DNA of 64,000 nt from positions 95,348,743 through 95,412,742 of the forward strand of contig NC_044278.2 in NCBI RefSeq assembly GCF_004027225.2. Direction: 5' to 3'. Made by a program: the position numbers and the translations under genes. Shown one piece after another: positions 29,695-40,034 of the stretch (positions are counted from its first letter, which is position 1; each line of letters starts with the position of its first letter). This DNA is from Strigops habroptila. Lineage: Eukaryota; Chordata; Aves; Psittaciformes; Psittacidae. A model generated the notes under the pieces. That model saw only the letters and a program-made list of their open reading frames with translations. It ran no database searches and was not told the DNA's origin.

Positions 29695-29996
29695 GCAAGT
29701 ACTTTTCCTTTCCTTATCAGCTGCAGCACCTGCCAGCTAAGGGATGAGAACATGAGGGAAAAGTCTTTGGTCTGTGCTGTATTTCTCCACATCTGCCTCA
29801 TTGTCAGGGTGCGGTGAGGGCTCCCAAGGGGGTGTCACAGCAGAGTCTGGCAGTCAGGACCTGTCCCGCTGTCCCTAGCCAGGGAGCAGACAGGCTGGGG
29901 GCATGCAGGGACAGCACAGAGCAAAGACTTTTCCCTCATGTTCTCATCCCTTAGCTGGCAGGTGTTGCAGCTGATAAGGAAAGGAAAAGTACTTGC
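29695..29996. repeat. Long inverted repeat, 86-bp arms, 130-bp spacer
   Basis: Left arm 29695-29780 and right arm 29911-29996 are reverse complements at 84 of 86 positions, with no gaps. The mismatches are at the G/A of 'ctgcRcacc' and at the base after 'aagtctttg'. The spacer is unrelated. It is not a CR1 fragment and its family is not recognised. Confidence 0.95.
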
Positions 29997-30007
29997 TTTG
30001 CCCTGGA

Positions 30008-30045
30008 CATCAGGTACCCCCTTGAGCATCAGGTGCCCCCTTGAG
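30008..30045 (+). repeat. Tandem duplication of a 19-mer
   Basis: Two adjacent copies of catcaggtRcccccttgag (18 of 19 identical) start 12 bp after the right arm of the long inverted repeat. Confidence 0.9.
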
Positions 30046-30683
30046 AAAGGGGGTGAGCTGTGGCACTCAGTGCCCTGACATCTTCTCAACAACTTTCTCC
30101 TCCAGCTGTATGAAGCATACAGAAATTGAAAAACAGGGAAGTGTTCATTAAACAACACCAAAAAAAGCAGGAAACCTTTCCCAGATACCCTGGGAAACAT
30201 CTTTTCAGGAGGGCTGAGGGCAAACAAACCAATGCCATGTCATGGTCGACACTGTTTCAGGCAGTGCTAGTCGGTCACAATGAGGAGAATATCACACATG
30301 AACATTCCAACAGAGACTCTATTTGGACCTGTCTTGGGCTCTCCTGACATTTCCAGGTACCAGGACCAGCTCATTGTGTCTGTTCAACCTGCTGTGAACA
30401 CTGAGCCCAACCAAAGCAGGAGCTGAGCTTCTGCCGCACCACTGAACTTGTCACAAGCAGGAGGCTGCTGGAGGCCATAGCCACATGTAGGGAAGATCTT
30501 TGAGACTGTCCATCCTGTAGTTTTCAAATCCAAACCTGTGATATGGGGGCTGGGGCAAACTTGTGTGGTTGTGCTCCAAGGCAGAGCTCAGAAGTAATAA
30601 GCTCTTCTCTTCAGAGTTTAGCCATGGCCAGTTTAGTGCTGCTGGCCAAACACCCTGGGACAAGTGGTAAGCACCAGAAGCTG

Positions 30684-30903
30684 TCACAGGCAGGGACACC
30701 TTCCACTAGACCAGGTTGCTTAAAGCCCCCTCCAACCTGGCCTTGAACGCTGCCAGGGATGGGGCAGCCACAGCTTCTCTGTATCAGTGGTACAGAGAGA
30801 CAACTGTATCAGTGTCTCACCATCTTCATAATAAAAAATGTCTTCCTTATGTCCAGTAGAAACTTCTTGCAGTTTAAAGTCTCTTTCTTCCTGCTGTCTA
30901 TGC
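30684..30903 (-). mobile_element. CR1 LINE fragment
   Basis: Reverse-orientation CR1: 'gacaccttccactagacc', 'tccaacctggccttgaac', 'gggatggggcagccaca', then diverged 'tcttccttatgtcc' and 'tttaaagtctctttcttcc'. It is internally diverged. Confidence 0.85.
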
Positions 30904-32383
30904 GCCTGGAGTGAGGGCAAAGTGCTTTGACAGTGAATACAGTGATCAGGACAAAATTCCAGTTACTGGAATATTTAGGGCATGGGGAGGAGGGGGATTC
31001 AATACTAGTCCTGATTATTGCTCTTTGTGATGAATACCTAGGAAACAGGGAGATGCATGCCTAACAAACAGCAAACAAATTGACTGAAGTTCTGTGAAAT
31101 TGTGAAGAGCGTTAGCAACCACTGGCTTTGACCCTGTGAATTCAGAGACATGCGGCAAGAACCTTAGTTCCACCCATGTAAGACGTAGCTGGGGTAGGGG
31201 CTGTCCTCATCTCTGAACAGTTTCTGAATTATTTAGCGTATGGTCTTTCTGCTCCAGCAAGAGACTCACTCAGAGCTCATCTTGGCTGCTTTTACTTTCT
31301 TTTCTTTCATTCTTTCTTAAACAGACTTGCAATTGCTCCTATGTATTATTTATTGGAGGTACTATGCTTTTATAACATAACTGTGGGTGGAGCAGAGTCT
31401 GTAGGCACAATTTGCACCCTACGTTTGGGATAATTGGCAGGAAGAAAGAAAATAGGCTGCAGTTCAGTATGAGAATTGTATGAAAATGTAAAAAAAACCA
31501 AAAGACTATAGAGTTGCCTCTATTTGCCCATGAATTACTCTATTCTGTGCCATAGAAAACCCAAAAGCAAAGTTCAGTAAAACTGTATCCTAGTTGCAAT
31601 CCTTTCTCTGGCTTTATTTCTTCTTTTTATATCTTTTTTTTTACAGAAGCAGCCTACTTCTGTAGCCTGTTAGAGAGCGATGCAATAAAGACTCCATCAC
31701 ATCATATTTCAAATACTCAATTATTCATCAGGTGGTAGAATCTCCACCCTTGATTCCTGTATCCATGTTTTAGTTTACTTAAAAGAAATTACAGTGCTAA
31801 GAATGTCTGGTCAGATGAAACAGATGTGTACCACAGCCACCTGTCAAACCTCAGAGAAGATGAGCAGTAGCAAAGGCAGGAGAAACATGAAAAGATCAAG
31901 AGACAATTCACTCGAGCTACTGGTACATCAGAAAATGCCAGCTATGTTGATCTTACAGTACCATGCGGTATGGGCAGGAGGGTTTTCCCAAAATGGAGAA
32001 CAAGCAGATTAAGGAGCCAGATACCAATGTAACTTATTGTAAAAAATGAAGAACGCAGACAAGTGGGTAATCCTTAGAAAGAAGCACACGCTTCAGAATA
32101 TATAAAGAGTCCCCTGAAGGGCTAGGATATGCTGCACACTGTAGTTGTCTTTTTTTACTCCCATTTAGAGAGTTTTCTGCCCTTTTTGCACTTACAGACT
32201 GGTTTTAGAAAAGATCATACGTGGGCATACACTGCATGATGTATCAGATGCATGGTGGTGCATTTATACTGTCAGATTACTCTGCGACAACTGCTGTAAA
32301 CAAGCATTAGCTTTTGAACTAACCAAAAGCCTGACGATGATAACGTAAGTGATGTGGATGATGGGATCAAGTGAACCCTGATG

Positions 32384-32516
32384 AAGTTTGCTGATGATCA
32401 CAAGGTCAAGTTGGACGGGCTTTGAGCAACCTGTTCTAGTGGAAGGTGTCCCTGCCCATGGCAGGGGGGTTGGAACTAGATGAGCTTTAAGGTCCCTTCC
32501 AACTGAATCCATTCTG
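32384..32516 (+). mobile_element. CR1 LINE 3' fragment
   Basis: Sense CR1 with 'aagtttgctgatgatcaca' joined to 'gagcaacctgttctagtgg' and 'ttggaactagatgagcttta'. The join looks like an internal deletion. The terminal octamer repeat is degraded. Confidence 0.8.
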
Positions 32517-33128
32517 GTTTGAGGTCCTTTCAAAGGTGGCTGGAGAACAGCTCTGCGTTAATGCCAGGACATGAGATCTGCAGCTGCTTTCAGTTCTGCA
32601 TGTCTCTGAGCAGCCTTTTAGGAACAAACCCCAACCAATAAAGAAGGTAAATACCAGCTTTGCTGAGACTCTGCCTGGCTGCTGCTCTTGCACAAGCGAC
32701 TCTGGGAGATGTTTCAGCAGCACATTTTTGCCTCTGGCGTGTAAAGTTCAAGCGGTGCTGCCTTGTTAAACATTTTTTCCTTCTTTTAAAGAATTCTTTT
32801 TCCCCCTCAGCCACTGACTGACGTGGCTTCACTTACAAAAGTTAAAATGTAGTAAATACCTTGTAGATTTTCACCTCAGGGAAGGCGTTTTGACTAGTTG
32901 TATTTCAATGAGACATTAAAAAACCATGTGTGTGTGCATTTTTTAAAATTGCTGTCATTTCTCTCTGCACGACAGGTAGTAAAAGCTGATGCTGCAGAGA
33001 TTGATTTTGTACTTTTTAACGTAAGACTGGCAGAAAAATTGTCAGTTCTCTTGTTGCTCATGTTTAAATCCACACCCTTAAGCTGTGATTCAGCAAATTC
33101 CTAGAGTAACGCTGGTCTGAAACCCTGG

Positions 33129-33360
33129 TTCCTCCTTGTCCTGTCCTGCCGGGGGTGGATTTCCTCTTGAGAAGCCAATGAACAAAAGCTCATTTGTTTC
33201 TGGACGTGGTGAAGGGGAAACTTCCTCCAGCATCTCTCCACCTCTTCCTGCAGAGTCTTAGCTCTCTTTTGCACTGATCAGGTCATGAATGAAAATGGAA
33301 GTGAGCGGCAGCAGAGCTGGGGTATAAAAATTGTTTCAAACGGCACTCCCTGGCTCTGTT
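33129..33360 (+). promoter_or_regulatory. ARL11: Candidate proximal ARL11 promoter
   Basis: A TATA-like TATAAAAA lies at 33323-33330, about 250 bp before the ARL11 ATG, followed by a pyrimidine-rich start-like CCCTGGCTCTG. Upstream, AGGAA cores (ETS/PU.1-type, minus strand) occur near 33129-33134, 33161-33168 (AAGAGGAA), 33220-33227 (GAGGAAGT) and 33241-33248. Mammalian ARL11 is expressed in myeloid cells, which would fit PU.1 control. This is motif evidence only. Confidence 0.4.
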
Positions 33361-33581
33361 CCACACCTCAGAAATAATAAGTCTCATCTCATTTTAGCCA
33401 CGAAGACAAGCAAAAGCAAGCTGACTGTGTCTTTAGCATTTGCTGTGTCTTCAGCAAATCTAAAGTGCTCTCTCAGAGAGGCAGGACTGAGCACTCTCTT
33501 ATTAACTGACATTACCAAGGAAATACACTTGCTTTCTTCTTTTGGCTGCAATTTTTGCGCCACAGTTGCGACAGCATCTTG

Positions 33582-34187
33582 ATGGGGAAGCTGATCTCCA
33601 AAGGCCGGCGCAAAAGAGATGCTCGAGTTGTCATGCTGGGGCTCGACTTGGCTGGCAAATCCACCCTTCTGTACAAACTCAAGAGCGGCCAGGCTGTGGA
33701 GACCTGCCCGACGGTGGGCTTCAACGTGGAGTCTCTGCAGACACCCTGTGGTGTATCCTTCACCCTCTGGGACATTGGCGGACAAGGCAGCCTGCGGGCA
33801 AGCTGGCCTGACTACCTGGAGGACACCAACACCCTCATCTTCGTGCTCGACAGCACAGACACAGCGCGGCTGCCCGAGGCGGCGGCAGCACTGGAGGATG
33901 CCCTGAGCCACCCCAGCATGGCTGGCATCCCCGTCCTCCTCCTGGCCAACAAGCAGGAGGTGCCGGGAGCGCTGGCGCCAGCCGAGCTGGGGGAGAAGCT
34001 GCGGTGGGGACAGCTGGCCAGGCGCCGCTGGGTGCTCCGGGGGTGCAGCGCCCACACTGGGCAGGGCCTGCAGGAAGTCCTGGCCATCCTGGGATTGCTG
34101 CTGCGGGGTCTGGAGCAGAGCTTTCCATCCCAAGAGCAGCCCTTGACAGGGCTGGTGGGGAGCAGGGAAGCCCCAGAGCAAACCTGA
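33582..34187 (+). CDS. ARL11: ARL11, ADP-ribosylation factor-like GTPase 11 (ARLTS1)
   Basis: A single coding exon encodes 201 aa (human form 196 aa). Small-GTPase motifs: P-loop GLDLAGKS at residues 20-27, switch I PTVGFN at 43-48 with Thr44, switch II WDIGGQG at 63-69 with catalytic-type Gln68, NKQE at 123-126, and CSAHTG at 155-160. Gly2 is available for N-myristoylation, which anchors ARF/ARL proteins to membranes. NKQE instead of the usual NKxD is also found in human ARL11 and supports this assignment over other ARLs. An ATG nine codons upstream (33555) is in frame, but it would bury the myristoylated glycine and lies before the ttttgcgccacag acceptor-like signal, so 33582 was chosen. 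Family role: ARL11 has been linked to apoptosis, tumour suppression and ERK signalling in macrophages. GC content is much higher than in the flanks, which creates long antisense frames (for example 33384-34181) that are artefacts. Confidence 0.96.
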   Translation: MGKLISKGRRKRDARVVMLGLDLAGKSTLLYKLKSGQAVETCPTVGFNVESLQTPCGVSFTLWDIGGQGSLRASWPDYLEDTNTLIFVLDSTDTARLPEAAAALEDALSHPSMAGIPVLLLANKQEVPGALAPAELGEKLRWGQLARRRWVLRGCSAHTGQGLQEVLAILGLLLRGLEQSFPSQEQPLTGLVGSREAPEQT

Positions 34188-35640
34188 ACCTCAAGTGGAC
34201 CCTTCCCAGTCGTTGCTGCCAGCAAGTTTGTTGTGGAGGATCCTAGCCTCTGGGTACCCCCTAACCTCAGCAGATCTGCAGCTGGCCCGCACCATGGAAC
34301 ACGCAGCCACTCACCACTGAAACCCACCAAGACGACCTCCAAGCAAAACTCCCATAGTGGAGCATTCTTGGCCCCGTCTCTTGGACTCTCACCACCGGCT
34401 GCAGTTTGTCTGCTTTTGCCAGGCTCTGTTCATTCATTGTGTGCGTGTCCAGTGCTTCAGCAGGATGCTTTTTGTCAGATCGATATAAACTATAACAGAG
34501 ATGTGCACAACAGACAGAAGAGGTTTTCTTCTTTCTGTGGCTCCCAGCCCGGATGCAGCTATCCTGATGGGGTGGTCCCCAAAGGGGGGTGTTTGAATGT
34601 GTCCCATGCTGCTTCTCTCTCAGCTTGAATCCTGCATTCATCAGCTGGAAAAGCAAACAGCCTCTAAAAGGAATGGCTAAATGGGAGCAGCAGAAGCACA
34701 GGACTTGAAATATCTAACAGCTAATTGGTTTTAGTGCAGCATCTACAGGTATAAACTTCAAGCCATGGAAGCAAGTAAGGATTCAACGGTGTAATGCCGT
34801 TTGAGGATGTGTATATATTAATTTCTGCATTTCTTGTTTTGGGTCTTTCTTTTCCACTTGTTATTTTTATCCAATACTGATTTAATGGAAATGGTACCTC
34901 ATTTTCCTTGTATTTTATTTAAATATAAAGATATCAAACCTGACTTGTAGATGGTTGGAAACACATCTGCGTGGCCAGTCAACCTCTAAATATCCTCATG
35001 ATGGCCTGAACAGCCAAGATGAAATTCCATCTCTCAGACTTTTTGAAACTGGACAAGACCATTCTACATGCAATGCTTGATAACCATTGGCACTTATAGG
35101 CACAGGCAGGTTGGTAACCAAGGGGCTCTCCACACTTAGCTGCATCAGGGCAGCTGAAATGCCCCTGGCAGCTCACGACAGGGTTGGGTGGGTCCCTTAT
35201 TGCAGTGATGGTCTTTGATCTTGCTCAATCTACCGTTGGAAAGACCAGTAAAATATGTGCCCGAGGGCTCCCTGTACCCAAAATGCTGTTTTTCAGGGTT
35301 AAAATTAAGAAATGTCATAGTATTCCCTACTTCGTTATGATATGAATGAAAGTGGTGGGGGAAGAGGGGAGAAAGGACACATTTTCAGGCAGCAGAAGTC
35401 AGCTGTTTTCAAGGAAGAACATATTCAACCTAGAAACACCAAGGAGAAACACATGACAACTTCTGTTCATACCACAGCATTTTACAGTTGTTAAGGAATT
35501 AATCACCCAGCTGTTACTGGTGCTGTTATTAGCCTCATTTCATAGAAGGCAGCAGCTGGAATAGAGAGCTTAAATGGTCATGAAGAAATAGAATCTGACA
35601 TTTATAGGAAGATCTCAATAAAAGAAATCCTTCCCAATGG
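34188..35640 (+). other. ARL11: ARL11 3'UTR (probable) and 3' flank
   Basis: No new coding signal follows the stop. The first plus-strand AATAAA that I see after the gene is at 35617-35622, which would give a UTR of about 1.45 kb. An AATATA variant near 34920 could be used earlier. Confidence 0.35.
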
Positions 35641-37273
35641 AAAAAGTCTTGAAGGTTTTTTTTAGCTGTGTTAGTGTAGAACTGGTATATGCTGTAAAAT
35701 AGTGCTCCTGTGTTGATCTGTCCTAAGTGATCATGGTTATGGGTATACTTAGCACTGAATTGTATAATTCATTATATGACAAACCTGTGCTCATGGTAAG
35801 GAGGACAAATCACGTCTTTAAATCTTTGCAGTTAACATCAGGTTGATCTGCCTTTGGCTTGTTGTAGGTGTTCTTGTTTGTTTCTAACACACAAGTCTCA
35901 AATGCACATGTTGAGTTTGACTGTCAGAGCCAGACCAAGCTGGTTTTGTGAGACAAACCAAGTGCTAATACCTACACATAAATGAACAAACTCAGGTCAT
36001 CTATGCAGCCTGGTTGCTGGTACATGAAACAGCCACATTTTCTCGGTGGCCTGTCTGGCCATTTTGAACACCAGTCCCATGGGCACAAAGCAAAACACTC
36101 TTGTGTTGCATTGTCATGCCAAAAAGAAATCTCCCTGCTGAACTCACTGGTATTTTGGTCTTGTGTCTCACTGGTACAAGGTAGAGTATTGTACATTAGC
36201 ATGGGGGATCAGCAGTAGTTTAAACTCAACACAGACTGAAGGGTAGTCCTGATGATGTTTTACTCATAATTGACTCTTGATGTGTGTATTTGACTGTACA
36301 GGACTGTCTGATGGTGGTTAAAAAAAGTACTGAAGCCTTCCCAGTACCCCATGAGTGTTTTTTAAGCCCTTTAAGGAGGAAAAATAGGCTCTTCTCACAG
36401 TGAATAGAGGTAACCACCAGTCTTTGGTAGATACCACCAATTAAAAATCAAAATAGCAAGGTAGGAGGTGGGGAAGAAGGGTTTGTTCTTGGCACTGGGA
36501 TTCCTGAATGCCTGAAACTAATGAAGCAACATCCTGGTTACTGAAAATGTTCTCACTTCCCCTGAAGCAGTAATTTGGCAAAATACCCCTTCTCATGGGG
36601 CATCATGTGATTTACCATCCTTGTTTTCTGGAATGGGGTTTTTCTGGACACCCGGTCACATTACTCAGTTCATTTATGCCATTGTTGGAGACTGTCAAAG
36701 CGATGATGGGTCTTAATATCTGAAACAGCAACACAGAGTTTACTTCTAATTATTTTATTTTTTCTCCTGCGTTGAAAGCGTGTTAAAGCAAGTCAATCTA
36801 ATGAGACCTGCACTGCTCTAGTCAACAGCTTATGGGATGCTCTGCAGCAGTACTTAAATGCTTCAGTGTCAAAACTGCTGCCTGGTTCAAAGGGAGCAGC
36901 ATGGAGATTTGCAGGAAGAAGCCACCTCTGGGGCAGTAAGTTTGTTACCTCTTTTTCCTGGTAATTCTGCAAGAGAGCCTCTGCCACACAGAGCAGTATT
37001 AATCCCTTAAACATCTGTGCTTACAGACTCCAGCCAGGAGGGCACCCTCAGACTTACAGTCTCCCATCTTCCATGTGACAGATGTCACAGCCTCTGCGCC
37101 GCTTTCTAAAATAACACAGCTTCTCTCTTAGTAGCAGGAAGAGAAAAATCCTTCAGACACTTCCTTGTTTCAGGTTCCTCACAAATTTGAAGCATCATTT
37201 GAGTTATTGGCCCCAGAGCCCACTCTGGTTGCTCAAGATCCCCTTTTAGTGGCTTTTCTGGATGCTAACTCCA

Positions 37274-37372
37274 TCATAGAATCATAGAATAGTAAGGGTT
37301 GGAAAGGATCTTAAGATCATCTAGTTCCAACCCCCTGCCATGGGCAGAGACGCCTCGCACTAAACCATGTCC
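37274..37372 (-). mobile_element. CR1 LINE 3' fragment
   Basis: Reverse CR1: 'catagaatcatagaatag', 'taagatcatctagttccaac' and 'tgccatgggcagagacg'. About 100 bp of the 3' end. Confidence 0.9.
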
Positions 37373-37708
37373 ACTTGCTATCCCTGATGTTGGCTGTCTC
37401 AAAGCCAAAGGGAGAACTTTAGAACAGCAGCCTGTTCTCTTTTATTTCTGTCTTATCTTTTCTTCCTTTCTCTCCACCCCTACCCTGCCCCCAGCAACAA
37501 GTATTTGCTTGGGAATAGTTTCACTGCTGGTTTCCCACCCCCCACTTGTTGTAACTGGCATCCCACCTCCAGATTCTGCTAGTAGCTTACTACAGCTTCA
37601 TCAGCTCTCTTTAACAGAGCTGGTCAGTTTTTAGTTGTTAATGTGGTCTGCTTTTCTGTGATCATGAATCTGGTGGCTATGAGCTAAATGTATTGGCAAA
37701 AGCGGCCA

Positions 37709-37816
37709 ACTCATAAGATAGCAAGGTTTGGAAAGAACATCTGGTCCAACACCCTGCTTAAATCAGGTTGCTCGATGCCTGGTGCAGCAGTTTTGAATGT
37801 CTCCAAGGATGGAGGT
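37709..37816 (-). mobile_element. Diverged CR1 fragment
   Basis: Reverse CR1 of a different-looking subfamily: 'tggtccaacaccctgcttaa', 'atcaggttgctcgatgcctg' and 'gaatgtctccaaggatgga'. It is more decayed than the copies beside it. Confidence 0.7.
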
Positions 37817-38120
37817 TCAACAACCCAACACTTTTAGAGGCTTTTGCAGTACCAATCTTTACAGTAACATAACAGGAATCCATAACTGTGCATTACTCTT
37901 CCCAGCCACCAGTCCACTGAGAAGAGCCGTACTGGGAAGTATCTGCCCTTGCTTGGAGCTGTCAGAGCAGCCACCTTGCCCAGGGCCATCAGCTCTTCCA
38001 GTCCTGGGACCTCCCATCCCTTCTCCACCTTGTGGGGATCACTGCAGTGGGAGCTGCTGCCGTGTCCTGCTGCCTCATTGAAAGAAACCGAGACACTTCA
38101 GCTGTCTTTCACACTGTTTA

Positions 38121-38280
38121 TGGAATCATAGAATGGTTTGGGTAGGAGGACACCTGAAAGATCATCCAGTTCCAACCCCCTGCCACAGGCAGGGACACCT
38201 TCCACTAGACCAGGTTGCTCAAAGCCCCGTCCAACCTGGCCTTGAACACTGCCAGGGATGGGGCAGCCACAACTTCCCTT
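38121..38280 (-). mobile_element. CR1 LINE 3' fragment
   Basis: Reverse CR1: 'ggaatcatagaatggtttgg', 'agttccaaccccctgccac', 'gacaccttccactagacc' and 'tgccagggatggggcagcc'. Well preserved. Confidence 0.92.
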
Positions 38281-39543
38281 ATGAAAGGGCGTAGCTGATT
38301 GCTCACTGATTCACTAACCTTTCTGAGGAGCTGGATTTTAAAGCAGCTTCAACAAACCCTTTTCATGACTCTGAACCCAGCACAGATTTATGTTTGAATT
38401 TTTGACAAGAAGTTTTCCATTTTCCCCCAGAGAGAAGGAAACGGTGAGCTGCTAAAAAACAACAAAACAACCACCAGTGTTAAAACCAGCACAGGAAGGA
38501 CAATTCACCTTTTCCCCTTCCCTTCACCAGTACAGGAAGAATGATTCACCTTTCCCCAGCCTCTTCACAACTTCCATGTTTCAGCTATTCCGTGACACAA
38601 AATGGTTTCTCTTTGCACATTAGCTGAATTCTGCTCCTGGCACCATTTCTTTGTTCGTGGATGGACCTACCTGCCACCCGACCTGCAGTTACAGATGGAG
38701 CTTCTCTGCTGGGTTTCACCACGGCCTTGCTGAGAGGCCTGAGATCAGAGGGGAACCATGCGATGCCAGGGCTGCAGGGCGAGCGCATGAAAGGGTGACA
38801 GTGAACTATTTAAAGAGGGAACAGGCAGTGAGAGAGAGCTGTGACCTGCTGTAACGCTGGGAAAAGAGTGTTAGGGCAGCAGCCAGAGACCTGGGAAGCG
38901 CCTGGGGAAGAAAGGGCAATAAGAACTTAAAGAAAAAAAAGCTAAGAAATGCTCTCTTTTCAAATGCAACATGAAAAAAAAAGATTGAAAATATAAACCT
39001 TTATTTAGGAGACAGGCTGTATAATGCAGTGGAATGTCTTAATTATCGCTTTAATACACCTAATGGCTGTAAATTAAATTCCTGCTCTTAGAGAAACCCT
39101 GAAATACCACCTATAAGGATTCACCACATCTAACCGACCAAGAAAAAACAAGGAGCAAAGCCACGTGTGACACCACATCTTAAGAAACATTATTAGTGTT
39201 GCCAAATGCTATTAAAAACCAGTCATGCAATTATGACTGTGGCAAATGACGAACTACAGTTTGAGACACTACCCCCTTCCAGGGGTTAACTAACTGGCCT
39301 TCATCTAAACTTTCCAATACTTGATTTTTTCATGATGCATTTGCTTGACTTACAGTCCTGAGCTTGTTGTCCAGATATTGTTAAAAACACCAGGTGAGGG
39401 CTGGTGTTTGGGTTAGGACCTCAGCGATGCATCCATGGCTGGGAGCATGTCATTCCCCCACCTCATACTTCACACAATGAGATTGGTGTAAAATTCCTGC
39501 AAAAGGAAAAAAAAAAAAGCTAAATCAGCCAACTGCTGTGAAA

Positions 39544-39626
39544 GGTGACACCAAGCTGATGATGGGTTGGAACTAGATGATCTTTAATGTCCCTTCTAAC
39601 CCAACCCATCCTGTGATTTTATGATA
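39544..39626 (+). mobile_element. CR1 LINE 3' fragment
   Basis: Sense CR1: 'ggtgacaccaagctgatgat' joined to 'gggttggaactagatgatct' and the tail 'cctgtgattttatgat'. It looks internally deleted like the copy at 32.4 kb. Confidence 0.75.
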
Positions 39627-40002
39627 TCAGCCTAAATTTAATAGAAGAAAGATTTGGCCCTTAAACATATGAGAGAAATTTGAAAATGTGAATCCTACAG
39701 ATTTAGAAATGGAAGTTTGTTAAACTCTATGATTCTTCTTGATGTAACCTGGGGACTGCTTCTCATGCTACAAGTATTCCTCAGAGCCCTATGAGTTTTT
39801 GACTCTTACCCTAACCCCAACCACCTAAACAAGGAGAAAAGCTGCAAGTGTTAAAGTGTTAACACTGAGGACTTGGGGGCTCTTTTCTTCTCCCCTCTCA
39901 GAAACCATCAAAAGAACAGGTTGCTAAACTGCACCAATGTCAATGTTCCTTCCGAGCTGAGTTTGTGTGGGAGCTAAACATGGTGGAAGAGAGGCAAAAG
40001 CT

Positions 40003-40034
40003 CCTCACTGGGCAGGTTTCATTGCCCAGTGAGG
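40003..40034. repeat. Perfect 12-bp inverted repeat with 8-nt loop
   Basis: CCTCACTGGGCA (40003-40014) and TGCCCAGTGAGG (40023-40034) are exact reverse complements. Confidence 0.9.

Noticed and set aside
29835-30227. 130-codon minus ORF across the long inverted repeat
   Set aside because: It includes one arm and the tandem 19-mers. Composition is irregular and no motif is recognised, so it is best seen as a by-product of the repeat.
33384-34181. 265-codon minus-strand ORF over ARL11, the longest in the window
   Set aside because: It is fully antisense to the well-supported ARL11 coding exon. GC-rich codons in ARL11 suppress stops on the other strand. No domain is visible.
34267-34656. Paired ORFs on both strands just after ARL11
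   Set aside because: They probably lie in the ARL11 3'UTR. There is no homology and they overlap on opposite strands.
37299-37634. 111-codon plus ORF
   Set aside because: Its start lies in a reverse CR1 copy (the same 'SSSNPLPWAETPRT'-type peptide appears from other CR1 copies). It is not a gene.
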